In this document: positions 27,852 through 37,359 of the stretch, piece after piece | Layout of the letters: every line of letters starts with the position of its first letter | Numbering within the stretch: position 1 is the first letter of the stretch | DNA from: Chitinophagales bacterium | Lineage (GTDB): Bacteria; Bacteroidota; Bacteroidia; Chitinophagales; Chitinophagaceae | DNA: 64,000 nucleotides | Direction of reading: 5' to 3' | NCBI GenBank assembly: GCA_020636495.1 | Contig: JACJXQ010000008.1 | Location: 2,294,001-2,358,000, forward strand | Translations under genes and position numbers: made by a program | Notes under the pieces: generated by a model | Seen by the model: only the letters and a program-made list of their open reading frames with translations | Told to the model about the DNA's origin: nothing | The model's database searches: none

Positions 27852-29930
27852 ATGGAATATAAACGGTTACTTGTAACAGCTGCGCTACCCTATGCTAATG
27901 GCCCGATACACATCGGCCACCTGGCAGGCTGTTTCCTTCCGGCAGATATATATGTTCGCTACCAGCGTGCTCAGAAACGTGACATTAAATTTGTTTGCGG
28001 CAGCGATGAACATGGTGTTCCCATAACCATACGCGCCCGCAAAGAGGGCATCACACCGCAAGATGTGGTAGACAGGTACCACGCCATGATCAAGGATAGC
28101 TTTGAGCAGATGGGCGTCTCTTTCGACATCTACTCGCGCACCAGTAGCGACACCCATCGCGAAACCTCGCAGGCATTCTTCAAAAAGCTGTATGACGATG
28201 GTGTATTTGAAGAAAGGGAAAGTGAACAATACTACGATGAAGAAGCTAAGGTATTTCTGGCAGACAGGTATATCATAGGCACCTGCCCGGTATGTGGTAA
28301 TGAAAATGCCTATGGCGACCAGTGTGAAAAATGCGGTAGCAGCCTCTCGCCCGAACAATTGAAGAACCCACGCAGCGCACTCAGCAACGCTACTCCGGTG
28401 AAACGCAGTACCAAACACTGGTACTTCCCGCTGAACAAATATGAGGGTTTCCTGAACGAATGGATAGTAAAGGGCAAAAAGGACGAGTGGAAAAGCAACG
28501 TATACGGCCAATGTAAAAGCTGGCTGGATAATGGCCTGCAACCCCGTGCCATGACCCGCGACAGCGACTGGGGCGTACCTGTACCACTACCGGGTGCCGA
28601 AGGAAAGGTTTTATACGTTTGGTTCGATGCGCCTATCGGTTATATTAGTGCTACTAAAGACCTTACTCCGCAGTGGGCCGACTACTGGAAGCAACAAGAC
28701 ACCAAGCTGGTACACTTTATCGGTAAAGACAATATCGTGTTCCACTGTATCATATTCCCTTCTATGCTCAAGGCTCATGGCGATTTCGTATTGCCCGACA
28801 ACGTGCCCGCCAATGAGTTCCTCAATATTGAAGGCGAAAAAGTATCTACTTCCCGCAACTGGGCGGTATGGGTACATGAGTATCTGCAGGACTTCCCCGA
28901 CCAACAGGACATATTGCGTTACGTGCTTTGCGCCAACGCACCCGAAACAAAAGACAATGACTTTACCTGGAAGGATTTCCAGGACAGGAACAACAGCGAA
29001 CTGGTAGCTATATACGGCAACTTCGTCAACCGCACCTTCGTATTGATGCACAAACTATGTGGTGGCCGTGTACCTGCACTGCATGCTGACGTGATGGACG
29101 AGGCAGACAACGAGCTGATAAAAGCTATCAAAGAAGCCAAAGAAGCCGTTGAGAATGGCCTGGAACGGTACAAGTTCCGCGATGCGCTATACGAAGTGAT
29201 AGACCTGGCTCGCAAGGGCAACAAGTACATGCAGGACAAACAACCGTGGATAGTAGCCAAATCGCTGCAAGAGAACTCGGACAACCAGAAGCTGATAGAC
29301 AACTGCCTGCACCTTTGCCTGCAGTTAACAGCCAACCTGGCCATCCTGTCCAACCCCTTCATGCCATTCACTACACAAAAGCTGCTGCACATGATGAAAG
29401 TAGTAGATAAGATGCTGGAATGGGAGAACGCCGGAAGGACAGACTTGCTGAAAGTGGGCTATCCGTTGCGTGCACCTGAATTACTCTTCAAGAAAATAGA
29501 AGACGAACAAATGAAAGAACAAATAGAAAAACTGCATAATGCTGCTACTGCCAATGCACCTGCCGCTGAAGAACCTGCGACACCAACGCACACACCAATT
29601 AAACCGGAAATAGTATATGACGATTTTGCGAAGATAGACCTGCGTGTTGGTACTATCATCCATGCCGAAAAGGTGGAAAAGGCGGATAAGCTTTTGAAAC
29701 TGGAATTAGATATGGGCTTTGAAAAAAGGACGGTTGTTTCAGGTATAGCCATGCACTTTAAGCCTGAAGATATTATTGGCAAACAAGTAACGGTGGTAGC
29801 CAACCTGGCACCCCGAAAAATGCGCGGTATTGAAAGCAATGGCATGATACTCATGGCCGATGACGCTAACGGGAAACTGGTGTTTGTATCTCCGGTTGAG
29901 GGGGCTGCACCGGGTAGTGAGGTCAAATAA
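27852..29930 (+). CDS. metG: Methionine--tRNA ligase
   Basis: Charges initiator and elongator tRNA-Met. The 692-residue protein has the class I HIGH motif (residues 20-23, PIHIGHLAG), a zinc knuckle with CPVC and CEKC (about 144-160), a KMSKS loop in the form KVSTS (330-334), and the anticodon-binding helical domain. After an Ala/Pro/Thr-rich linker (about 565-585) comes a C-terminal Trbp111/EMAP-II-like tRNA-binding domain (IDLRVGTIIHAEKVEKADKL ... MILMA), the longer dimeric form of the enzyme. The ATG at 27852 begins MEYKRLLVTAALPYANG, the normal family start; an ATG 48 bases upstream is less likely. Confidence 0.96.
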   Translation: MEYKRLLVTAALPYANGPIHIGHLAGCFLPADIYVRYQRAQKRDIKFVCGSDEHGVPITIRARKEGITPQDVVDRYHAMIKDSFEQMGVSFDIYSRTSSDTHRETSQAFFKKLYDDGVFEERESEQYYDEEAKVFLADRYIIGTCPVCGNENAYGDQCEKCGSSLSPEQLKNPRSALSNATPVKRSTKHWYFPLNKYEGFLNEWIVKGKKDEWKSNVYGQCKSWLDNGLQPRAMTRDSDWGVPVPLPGAEGKVLYVWFDAPIGYISATKDLTPQWADYWKQQDTKLVHFIGKDNIVFHCIIFPSMLKAHGDFVLPDNVPANEFLNIEGEKVSTSRNWAVWVHEYLQDFPDQQDILRYVLCANAPETKDNDFTWKDFQDRNNSELVAIYGNFVNRTFVLMHKLCGGRVPALHADVMDEADNELIKAIKEAKEAVENGLERYKFRDALYEVIDLARKGNKYMQDKQPWIVAKSLQENSDNQKLIDNCLHLCLQLTANLAILSNPFMPFTTQKLLHMMKVVDKMLEWENAGRTDLLKVGYPLRAPELLFKKIEDEQMKEQIEKLHNAATANAPAAEEPATPTHTPIKPEIVYDDFAKIDLRVGTIIHAEKVEKADKLLKLELDMGFEKRTVVSGIAMHFKPEDIIGKQVTVVANLAPRKMRGIESNGMILMADDANGKLVFVSPVEGAAPGSEVK

Positions 29931-29957
29931 TTAACTTTACACCATACAATCAGATAC

Positions 29958-31283
29958 ATGAACAAGAAAAAACTCTGGTGGATAGTAGGCGGTTCGGTTG
30001 TTTTACTGGTGGTGCTCATCATCATTGGTAAAACCACCGGCAATAAGGGCGTCAAGGTAGCTGTAGAGGCCGCCGCCCCGCATACAATTATCGAAACAGT
30101 AACAGCCAGTGGTAAGATATACCCTGAAACGGAAGTAAAAATTGCACCTGAGGTAAGCGGGGAGATAACAGAACTGAATGTAGAAGAAGGTGACAGTGTA
30201 TTCAAAGGAGAAGTACTGGTCAAGATCAACCCAACTATCTATTCTTCGCAGGTAACACAGGCTGCGGCAAGTGTAGCTGAAACAAAGTCGCGCGCACAGA
30301 ATGCCGAGCAAATGGCAGCACAGGCTAAAGCCACTTTCGAACAACAGAAAGCGCAGTTTGAAAGGAATAAAAAATTGTACGAAGACAAAGTGATCTCTGC
30401 GCTTGAATTTGAACAGGCAAAGTCCCAGTACCTCGGAGCAAAGGCAAGCTACGAAGGCTCGTTGGCCAGCATGCAGGGCGGCGGTTACAGTGTTGATGTA
30501 GCTGCGGCTAACCTGTCACAGGCGCGCGAGAACCTGAGAAGGACAACGATAGTAGCACCCGTTACAGGTGTGGTATCACTGCTGAAAGTGAAACTGGGCG
30601 AACGCGTGGTGGGTACAGCGCAAATGGCGGGCACCGAAATGCTGACCATTGCAGACATGCGCAGGATAGAAGTTCGTGTAGATGTTAGCGAAACGGATAT
30701 TGCTAAAGTGAAGCTGAACGATACAACAACAATAGTGGCTGATGCCTACCGCAACCGCAAATTCACTGGTGTGGTTTCTAAAATAGCCGTATCCAGCACT
30801 TCTGCATCCAATGCACTTAGCACCGACCAGGTAACGAACTATACCGTTCATATACTGATACTGGAGAACAGCTACCAGGACCTGAGTACTGAGTTGCAGC
30901 GGGGTCGCTTTGTGTTCAAACCGGGCATGAGCTCATCGGTAGAGATACAAACAAGAAAAGACCCTAATACACTGGCCGTACCTGTTAATGCGGTAACTAC
31001 CCGCGAATGGCCGGACAGTGTAAAGAAGGCGATGGATGCAGCCGGTATCGACGAGATACGCCAGGTAGTATTCGTGTACGATAAGAAAACAGAAAAAGTA
31101 TCCATCCGCGATGTAAAGACAGGTATACAGGATAACGAATACATACAGATAAACGACGGGCTGAAAGAAGGAGAACAAGTTGTGATAGCTCCTTACGGTG
31201 CTATAGCACGTACATTAAAAGACAAATCAACAGTAACAGTAGTAGATAAAGACAAACTGTACGAGGCCAAATCGTCTGATTAA
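29958..31283 (+). CDS. RND efflux periplasmic adaptor (HlyD/MFP family)
   Basis: A 441-residue adaptor that links an inner-membrane transporter to a TolC-like channel. One N-terminal membrane helix (about 5-24) is followed by a biotinyl-lipoyl half (EVSGEITELNVEEGDSVFKG), a coiled coil of about 90 residues (105-195, rich in Ala, Gln, Lys and Glu), the second lipoyl half (TTIVAPVTGVVSLLKVKLGE), and beta-barrel and membrane-proximal domains. The matching pump or ABC subunits are not adjacent: metG lies 27 bases upstream and gpsA 19 bases downstream. So the adaptor probably serves transporter genes elsewhere in the genome. Confidence 0.92.
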   Translation: MNKKKLWWIVGGSVVLLVVLIIIGKTTGNKGVKVAVEAAAPHTIIETVTASGKIYPETEVKIAPEVSGEITELNVEEGDSVFKGEVLVKINPTIYSSQVTQAAASVAETKSRAQNAEQMAAQAKATFEQQKAQFERNKKLYEDKVISALEFEQAKSQYLGAKASYEGSLASMQGGGYSVDVAAANLSQARENLRRTTIVAPVTGVVSLLKVKLGERVVGTAQMAGTEMLTIADMRRIEVRVDVSETDIAKVKLNDTTTIVADAYRNRKFTGVVSKIAVSSTSASNALSTDQVTNYTVHILILENSYQDLSTELQRGRFVFKPGMSSSVEIQTRKDPNTLAVPVNAVTTREWPDSVKKAMDAAGIDEIRQVVFVYDKKTEKVSIRDVKTGIQDNEYIQINDGLKEGEQVVIAPYGAIARTLKDKSTVTVVDKDKLYEAKSSD

Positions 31284-31302
31284 TAACATAACTGAATAAG
31301 GA

Positions 31303-32325
31303 TTGAGTAATAACGTACTGGGTAAAATAGGATTGATAGGTAACGGTAGCTGGGGCACCGCAATAGCCAAAATACTGACAGATAATGGCCATAGCATACA
31401 TTGGTGGGTAAGGAACGAAGAGGCTGCCAACAGCCTGCAGACACGCTACCAAAACCCACACTACCTCACATCCGTACGCTTCCTGCCGGAAACGATTACA
31501 CCTACCAACGATCTTGAAGAAGTACTGAGCGAGTGTACAACGGTGATAGTATGTGTACCTTCTGCATATGTACAGGGTGTAATTGAAAGTGTGGACCCCA
31601 AACTTTGGGCTGACAAGAATGTAGTTTCTGCGATCAAAGGCATTCTGCCAGACAGCAACCTGTTGTTGAATGACTATATGAGCAAGAACCCGTCATTCAA
31701 TATGAACAGGTACATGGCTGTTACCGGCCCCTGCCATGCCGAAGAGGTGGCAGATGAACGGATCTCTTACCTCACCTTCTCAGGACTGAATGACGAACTG
31801 ACTACTGCGATGGCAGATGCTTTCCGAAATACCTATATATATGCTACTACCAACCATGATATATGGGGTGTGCAGTTTGCAGCAGTACTAAAAAACATAT
31901 ATGCCGTCGGCGCAGGCATGGCACATGCACTTGACTATGGAGACAACTTCCTGAGTGTGTACATTACCAACTGCTACCGTGAAATGTATCGCTACCTGGA
32001 TGCACATTTCAGGCAGGTACATCCATCAGACGAGCACCCTGACTTTCATACCAGCGCATACCTCGGCGACCTGCTGGTAACCTGCTACTCGCTGCACAGC
32101 CGAAACCGTATGCTGGGTACCATGCTGGGCAAAGGCTACTCTGTCAGGAATGCAATACTGGAAATGAACATGGTAGCAGAAGGTTACTATGCGGCAAGAG
32201 GCATGCAACACATAGCTAAAGAATACAAGATCGATATTCCCATTGCTACAGCTATATATGATGTACTATGGAATCACAGATCACCCGCAGAGACCTTCCT
32301 TGATATGGAAAAGACTCTATCTTAA
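31303..32325 (+). CDS. gpsA: Glycerol-3-phosphate dehydrogenase [NAD(P)+]
   Basis: Cytoplasmic enzyme that reduces dihydroxyacetone phosphate to sn-glycerol-3-phosphate for phospholipid synthesis. The 340-residue protein opens with the dinucleotide loop GLIGNGSWGTAIAKIL, followed by SAIKGI, GPCHAEEVADE and the catalytic-lysine helix AAVLKNIYAVGAGM. The start is TTG at 31303, since no ATG precedes the Rossmann strand; an alternative start would cut into it. It follows the RND adaptor by 19 bases. A hairpin terminator lies 35 bases after the stop. Confidence 0.94.
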   Translation: MSNNVLGKIGLIGNGSWGTAIAKILTDNGHSIHWWVRNEEAANSLQTRYQNPHYLTSVRFLPETITPTNDLEEVLSECTTVIVCVPSAYVQGVIESVDPKLWADKNVVSAIKGILPDSNLLLNDYMSKNPSFNMNRYMAVTGPCHAEEVADERISYLTFSGLNDELTTAMADAFRNTYIYATTNHDIWGVQFAAVLKNIYAVGAGMAHALDYGDNFLSVYITNCYREMYRYLDAHFRQVHPSDEHPDFHTSAYLGDLLVTCYSLHSRNRMLGTMLGKGYSVRNAILEMNMVAEGYYAARGMQHIAKEYKIDIPIATAIYDVLWNHRSPAETFLDMEKTLS

Positions 32326-32360
32326 CTACTTTTATTTATCTACTCAATACATAAAACATA

Positions 32361-32390
32361 AAGGCAGGCTTCTTACGAAGCCTGCCTTTA
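32361..32390 (+). terminator. Intrinsic terminator after gpsA
   Basis: AAGGCAGGCTTC-TTAC-GAAGCCTGCCTT, a perfect 12-base stem with a TTAC loop and short T/A flanks. It lies between convergent genes (gpsA and the S46 peptidase that ends at 32411), so it can act on both strands. Confidence 0.85.
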
Positions 32391-32410
32391 TACATTCAGA
32401 GTATAAATGC

Positions 32411-34564
32411 TTATTGGTGCATATCTACCTCTTCTATCAGGTTATGAGCCTTACCCATCTTCTCTATCACCCAGAATATGAAACGAGCATCAGTACAAAT
32501 GGTTCTTTTGTACTTCTTATCAAATGCAATATCACCACTCATTGCCTCCCAGTTACCGTCAAAGGCTATACCTACCCACTCACCGTTACCGTTGATGATC
32601 GGGCTGCCTGAGTTACCACCTGTAATATCATTAGTAGTTATAAAACACGTACGCAGTTTACCATTAGCATCTGCATATTTACCGTAGTCCTTCTTCTTGT
32701 ACAGGCTTACCAGTTCAGCAGGAGCGTCAAACTCATCATCACCGGGTTTGTACTTCTCCATAAATCCGTCCAGTGTGGTATAATAGTCATAATGCACTGC
32801 ATCCTGCGGGCTGTAGCTCAACACCTGTCCGTAGCTTATCCTCATTGTAGAGTTGGCGTCTGGATAGAACAGGTCGTTCTTCTTCATTTCCATCAACCCA
32901 CGGATGTATTTCTTTTTCAGCGCTTCTTTACTATCCTTATACTTGTCGATCTTAGGTTCGTACACCTCTTTGTAGTTGCGAGCGAAACTCAATGCATATC
33001 TTAACGCTGCATCATCCAGCATCTCTTCAAGATTCGGATTTGCCAGGAAAGCATTCAACTTAACTGTATCCAGCAGGAAAGTGTTTTCAAACACGTATTC
33101 AGCGTAATCTTTGAAGGTTTTATCCAGGTCGCTGTTAGCAAACTTCTTGAATATCACATTCTGATACACTTCAGGATGTTGGTTCTTAGGAATATCATTG
33201 TAGAACATCTTAGCCATTTCTGCCAATATCTCTTTCTCTGTATTCAGGTCAAACCTGGGCATGATGCTTTTGCGGGACTTTTTGATGTCTTTTACCTGCT
33301 TTTCGATTTCTTTCTCGTCAGGTTTCTTCTTGTTCAATTCCAGGTACAGGTCGTAGAAATCAGACCCCAGTGCAGCCAGCAATGACCCCTGGAATGCCTG
33401 GCTATAGTATATGTTATGTTTTGCATATGGTCTGTATGCATTATGTATAGCCTCAAACTCCTTCATGATACCCTTATATTCGGGAGCATTCTTTGCCGCC
33501 CATTGAGTGAATTCAGCTTCTTCTTTTTGCTTCTTCTCTACTACCTTCAGACGCTTCAATTGCTCTGTCTGGCCGATGAAGTATTTCCAATAGTTAGAGA
33601 TACCTGCATAATAAGAAGTAAGCTTCAGGTAAACAGCCTTATCGGTTTTCATGTTCTTACGCATGATCTCCAGGCGTTTTTCACGTGGCTTTACAATAGA
33701 CGGGTTTGTCTCGTTGATAGCTATGTCAATACCGTATGACACATCATAACGGTTGGTACGACCGGGGTAACCGAATATCATTGAATAATCGCCCTCCTCT
33801 ACTCCTTTGATGGAGATAGGTAAGAACTTCTTAGGCTTATAAGGCACATTATCTTTTGAGTATTCAGCCGGCTCATTGTTAGCATCGGCATATACACGGA
33901 ACATGGAAAAATCCGCAGTATGTCTTGGCCACATCCAGTTGTCTGTATCACCGCCATATTTACCCAGCGACCTTGGAGGAGTACCTACCAGCCGTACGTC
34001 TTTATACTTCTTGTACACAAGTAGTATGTACTGGTTGCCTTCAAAGTAGCTTTTCACCTGCGCTTCATAGTTACCTTCAGCTTCGGCAGCTTTAGTCAGC
34101 TTTTCTACGATCTTCTTATACTTCTTATCATACTTGTCACCTTTCGACCGTCCCACAGCTTTTTCAACCTGGTCTGTAACATCTTCCATACGCTCCAGGA
34201 ACAAAGCAGTAACACCTTTTGCAGGCAACTCCTCTGAGTAGCTGTATGCCCAGAATCCATTATCCAGGTAGTTATGCTCTACAGAGCTTAATGCAGTAAT
34301 TGCGCCATAACCACAGTGGTGATTAGTGATCAGCAAGCCATTTTGAGATATCATCTCACCCGTACATCCTCCACCAAATTGTATCACAGCATCCTTAAGA
34401 CTGCTGTGGTTGATGTTATACAGGTCTTCCTTTGACAACTTAAGACCCATTTTGACCATCTCATCGTAGTTTTTACCTATAAGCATGGGCAACCACATAC
34501 CCTCATCAGCCTTTGCAGGCAACATTGCGCATGCTACAAGCAGCGACAGCAGAATCTTTTTCAT
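32411..34564 (-). CDS. S46-family dipeptidyl-peptidase, DPP7-like
   Basis: A 717-residue exported serine peptidase that removes dipeptides from peptide N-termini in the periplasm. A signal peptide (about 1-19) ends before DEGMWLP, the usual mature start. The catalytic His is in LLITNHHCGYGAI (about residue 82), the Asp region is DNWMWPRHTADFSMFRVYAD, and the nucleophile is Ser652 in TGGNSGSPI. At the position that separates DPP7 (Gly) from DPP11 (Arg), the sequence has Gly670 in FDGNWEAMSGD, so I predict DPP7-type preference for hydrophobic residues. The gene stands alone between a terminator and its own TAnnTTTG element. Confidence 0.94.
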   Translation of the reverse strand: MKKILLSLLVACAMLPAKADEGMWLPMLIGKNYDEMVKMGLKLSKEDLYNINHSSLKDAVIQFGGGCTGEMISQNGLLITNHHCGYGAITALSSVEHNYLDNGFWAYSYSEELPAKGVTALFLERMEDVTDQVEKAVGRSKGDKYDKKYKKIVEKLTKAAEAEGNYEAQVKSYFEGNQYILLVYKKYKDVRLVGTPPRSLGKYGGDTDNWMWPRHTADFSMFRVYADANNEPAEYSKDNVPYKPKKFLPISIKGVEEGDYSMIFGYPGRTNRYDVSYGIDIAINETNPSIVKPREKRLEIMRKNMKTDKAVYLKLTSYYAGISNYWKYFIGQTEQLKRLKVVEKKQKEEAEFTQWAAKNAPEYKGIMKEFEAIHNAYRPYAKHNIYYSQAFQGSLLAALGSDFYDLYLELNKKKPDEKEIEKQVKDIKKSRKSIMPRFDLNTEKEILAEMAKMFYNDIPKNQHPEVYQNVIFKKFANSDLDKTFKDYAEYVFENTFLLDTVKLNAFLANPNLEEMLDDAALRYALSFARNYKEVYEPKIDKYKDSKEALKKKYIRGLMEMKKNDLFYPDANSTMRISYGQVLSYSPQDAVHYDYYTTLDGFMEKYKPGDDEFDAPAELVSLYKKKDYGKYADANGKLRTCFITTNDITGGNSGSPIINGNGEWVGIAFDGNWEAMSGDIAFDKKYKRTICTDARFIFWVIEKMGKAHNLIEEVDMHQ

Positions 34565-34608
34565 TATAGTATAACCTTATTTAATGTAGTATTAAATGAA
34601 ACGAAGTG

Positions 34609-34616
34609 CAAAATTA
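34609..34616 (-). promoter_or_regulatory. Candidate -7 element for the S46 peptidase (TAATTTTG)
   Basis: Exact TAnnTTTG on the minus strand, 45 bases before the ATG; transcription would start near 34602, giving a leader of roughly 38 bases. No clear -33 TTG is seen. Confidence 0.33.
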
Positions 34617-34672
34617 ACAATAAACAGGAAAGGACATAAGGGGGAAATTAGCGTGATTTTCATATACCCTAT

Positions 34673-35263
34673 CTATTCCGGCACTTCTTCTTTGTTTACC
34701 CGAACTATACCCTTGGGGTTTTTAATGCGGTACCACGAAAAGTCTTCGTTAGCTTCCAGCCCGTCTCCATACATCACCTGGTCGGGTGTATTAATGCGTA
34801 CAAACTTTTCGGTATAAAACTTCTTGACATTCTGATTCCAGATCAGTTCCTCGGTCCTCAAAGTTTCACCCTTCTTATTCACAACAACCACACTATCCCT
34901 GATCAGGACATTACCTTTACCTTCATACCAACGGGCATACTGGGCTGTCAATGTACTCTCCACACGCGTACTGTCATTAAAGAACTCTACTTTCAGCCCT
35001 TTGCGCATATCTACATAGGGAGGTTTGGCCACCTCATTCCGGATAAACTCTGTGGCATACATGCGTATCTTGGACTGCCCCCGTTCACTGTAAATAATGG
35101 TAACCTCGTCAGCCTTGTCCTCCTGCATAGAACTTTTATTCACAAGGGCATTTATCTCCTTGGGATCATTCTTACATCCAACCAGAATAAATACAGCCAT
35201 AAAAAAAACAGCCGGTATTGCTCCGGCCAATGTTTTATTTAGTGTGTAACTGCAATTAATCAT
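34673..35263 (-). CDS. lptC: LPS export system protein LptC-like lipoprotein
   Basis: The 196-residue protein has a hydrophobic N-terminus and lipobox-like ILVGC, then an LptC/OstA-like beta fold (ADEVTIIYSERGQSKIRMYATEF ... GKGNVLIRDSVVVVNKKGETLRTEELIWNQ in sequence), ending near GIVRVNKEE. LptC-type proteins carry LPS between the inner-membrane pump and the periplasmic bridge. I place the start at 35263, where the ATG overlaps the end of the upstream gene by 8 bases (ATGATTAA), a normal coupling geometry; an ATG 27 bases earlier is possible. It ends the coaX-OMP-lptC run. Confidence 0.83.
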   Translation of the reverse strand: MINCSYTLNKTLAGAIPAVFFMAVFILVGCKNDPKEINALVNKSSMQEDKADEVTIIYSERGQSKIRMYATEFIRNEVAKPPYVDMRKGLKVEFFNDSTRVESTLTAQYARWYEGKGNVLIRDSVVVVNKKGETLRTEELIWNQNVKKFYTEKFVRINTPDQVMYGDGLEANEDFSWYRIKNPKGIVRVNKEEVPE

Positions 35264-36545
35264 ATTTACGTTTGATGAACCATTTATCATTCAAAGTAAT
35301 ACCAATGGTAGCCTTAACAAAGTTCTCCCTGAATAATCCGTTGGTTTCACTGCCTCTGCGACCTATCTCAAAGGCAGTATTTACGCGGTCAGTATATCTT
35401 TTGAAAGGCAGGCCGAAACCAAATGTAACTGCATAATAGTTAATTGGCGTATTACGTACATATACATAATCCTGTCCGTAATAGAACCCAAGACGGTACG
35501 TCACACGACTGAAATACTTCCTGAGTGCAGTAGCATCAGGCGTATACTCACCTCCTGCTGCTATTTTGTATGAAACATCTCCTACTGAGTCTACCCTTCC
35601 CAAGCCCTGGTAGTTACTCCAGTTGGCTGCAGAAAAGTCAACTCCTATCAGCCATTTATTACTATCAGCTATTTGTAGTCCTGCACTATACATCAAGGGC
35701 ATTGTAAGGGTGCCCTGCTGGGTTAGCCTACTGTATGCCGTATCCCCTCCGGAATAGTTGTAGCTCATCCAGAATTCATCCAGCTTGGATTTAATATCCT
35801 GGTTTACAGCAAAAGTAGCTCCGGCTCCTAATAATAGATTACTGCCAATTTTGCCATTATACTGCAAACCACCTTTCCAGTATATTCCACCACTCTTCAC
35901 CACTTTGCTAAACTGGGCATCATTCACGTTCTGCGTATTATCAATGCTTTCCAGCAAGCTGGAGTAAACAGTACTACCAAAAATATAGCCGAAATTAAAC
36001 CCTGCACTAAAGCCTTTATACTTACCTGCAAAACCAACATAAGCATAACTCAAAGAACCATCACCATAAAATGTACGCACACTATTGCCATATAAAGGGA
36101 TAACAGAAGTATCGCTCAACTTATAATATATGTGTGTCAACGGCATAAAGCCGAAACTCATACCTGCATGTTTGCCAACAGGCATCCCGATATTCATATG
36201 GTTGATAGTGGCCATACCCGTTTTGAACTTCTCATTACCTGAGTGGATCGTCCTGGTACTTGCCTGCAAACTACCTTCATAAGTAGTCAGTAATAACGAA
36301 GCATATGATGCAGGATTACTGGCATTTATGGCAAAAGGATTATTGTAGCTGGAGGTTATCCCGCCCATACCTTTCATCAACGGATTGATACCATTCCTGA
36401 ATTCACCTATACCAAACCTGGTATATGGAGCATTCTCCCTGTTTGACTTAGTTGAAAAGTTCTGCGTGTTTTGAGCGTAGCCGGTCCCGGCAACTACTAC
36501 AATACAAATCAATAATAGGTAATGCTTATACAGCTTGTGGAACAT
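35256..36545 (-). CDS. Outer membrane beta-barrel protein (OmpP1/FadL-like)
   Basis: A 429-residue exported protein. The signal peptide (about 1-25, ending GYAQ) is followed by NAPYTRFGIGEFRNG and MKGMGGITSSYNNPFAINASNPAS, the N-terminal hatch-like phrase of small FadL/OmpP1 relatives, and then alternating strands with aromatic girdle residues. The last strand ends with a Phe/Trp-rich terminus near IGITLNDKWF. It is probably an outer membrane channel, substrate unknown. It overlaps coaX by 20 bases at its start and lptC by 8 bases at its end, so all three are surely co-transcribed. Confidence 0.8.
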   Translation of the reverse strand: MFHKLYKHYLLLICIVVVAGTGYAQNTQNFSTKSNRENAPYTRFGIGEFRNGINPLMKGMGGITSSYNNPFAINASNPASYASLLLTTYEGSLQASTRTIHSGNEKFKTGMATINHMNIGMPVGKHAGMSFGFMPLTHIYYKLSDTSVIPLYGNSVRTFYGDGSLSYAYVGFAGKYKGFSAGFNFGYIFGSTVYSSLLESIDNTQNVNDAQFSKVVKSGGIYWKGGLQYNGKIGSNLLLGAGATFAVNQDIKSKLDEFWMSYNYSGGDTAYSRLTQQGTLTMPLMYSAGLQIADSNKWLIGVDFSAANWSNYQGLGRVDSVGDVSYKIAAGGEYTPDATALRKYFSRVTYRLGFYYGQDYVYVRNTPINYYAVTFGFGLPFKRYTDRVNTAFEIGRRGSETNGLFRENFVKATIGITLNDKWFIKRKYD

Positions 36546-37260
36546 TATGTTTCAATATTATATTCAGTCCCTTCAAAATGATATCAGGGTCTGCAAATAT
36601 CTCACATTTAAGCTTGCCCTCAAAGTATTGCATATCGCCACCAGTTAACACCGCGTTAAAATCACTGTATTTGCCAGCAAATTCGTTCACCATACCATCT
36701 ATTTCAGATGTGATCCCAAATACGGCTCCACTACGCATACAGGTTTCAGTATCATAGCCCAACAGCAACGTCTCTCCTCCCAGGCTTACTTCAGGTAACT
36801 TATCTGTAAACTCATGCATAGCTCTTAATCGCATGCGTAGGCCCGGTGATATAGCCCCTCCTCTGAAAGTACGGTTGTTCTGAACAAAATTGTATGTGAT
36901 GCACGTGCCTAAACAAACAACCAGGTTATTCTTGGTTGGGTTAACACTGTGAGCACCCACTGCCATGGCAAGACGGTCTACTCCAACAGAATCTGACGAG
37001 TAGGCATTCATTACAGGCGTTGATGTCCGGTCATCCATCCTGATGAATCTTTTCACATTTGAAGCTAACATATCTTCAGTCGCTGCAGATTGTGAAGAGA
37101 CGCTGGCAATAATGGCATACGCCGGCTTCTGCTCTTCCAATATTTCTGTCAGACGCATATGCGCGTCATGAGCAGGGAAGCTATAATTAGCCTTAAGCTG
37201 TCCGTTCTCAAATAAACCGGCCTTTACGAGGGTATTACCCCAGTCGATACAAAGATTCAT
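36526..37260 (-). CDS. coaX: Type III pantothenate kinase
   Basis: Phosphorylates pantothenate, the first committed step of coenzyme A synthesis, with ATP and a monovalent cation. The 244-residue length is typical for CoaX. The phosphate-loop DWGNT lies at the N-terminus (MNLCIDWGNTLVKAG), and GVDRLAMAVGA, the catalytic ALCLGTCITYNF-like strand (VCLGTCITYNFV) and GAISPGLRMRLRAMHEFTDKLPEV follow in the expected order. It is the first gene of the coaX-OMP-lptC run; the upstream interval holds only one-mismatch promoter matches. Confidence 0.92.
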   Translation of the reverse strand: MNLCIDWGNTLVKAGLFENGQLKANYSFPAHDAHMRLTEILEEQKPAYAIIASVSSQSAATEDMLASNVKRFIRMDDRTSTPVMNAYSSDSVGVDRLAMAVGAHSVNPTKNNLVVCLGTCITYNFVQNNRTFRGGAISPGLRMRLRAMHEFTDKLPEVSLGGETLLLGYDTETCMRSGAVFGITSEIDGMVNEFAGKYSDFNAVLTGGDMQYFEGKLKCEIFADPDIILKGLNIILKHNVPQAV

Positions 37261-37359
37261 TGATATTAATAAGATTTTATCAGTTAGATGCCTAAAATAC
37301 TAAAATGATACTTATTGAAAGAAGAATTGCCCTACTTTTTACCACAGAATAATAATTCA

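Noticed and set aside
27885..28541. Open frame of 218 codons on the minus strand
   Set aside because: Antisense to metG, which has all class I synthetase motifs; no features of its own.
29459..30229. Open frame of 256 codons on the minus strand
   Set aside because: Antisense to the end of metG and start of the RND adaptor; Ser/Thr/Ile-rich repeats typical of complement frames.
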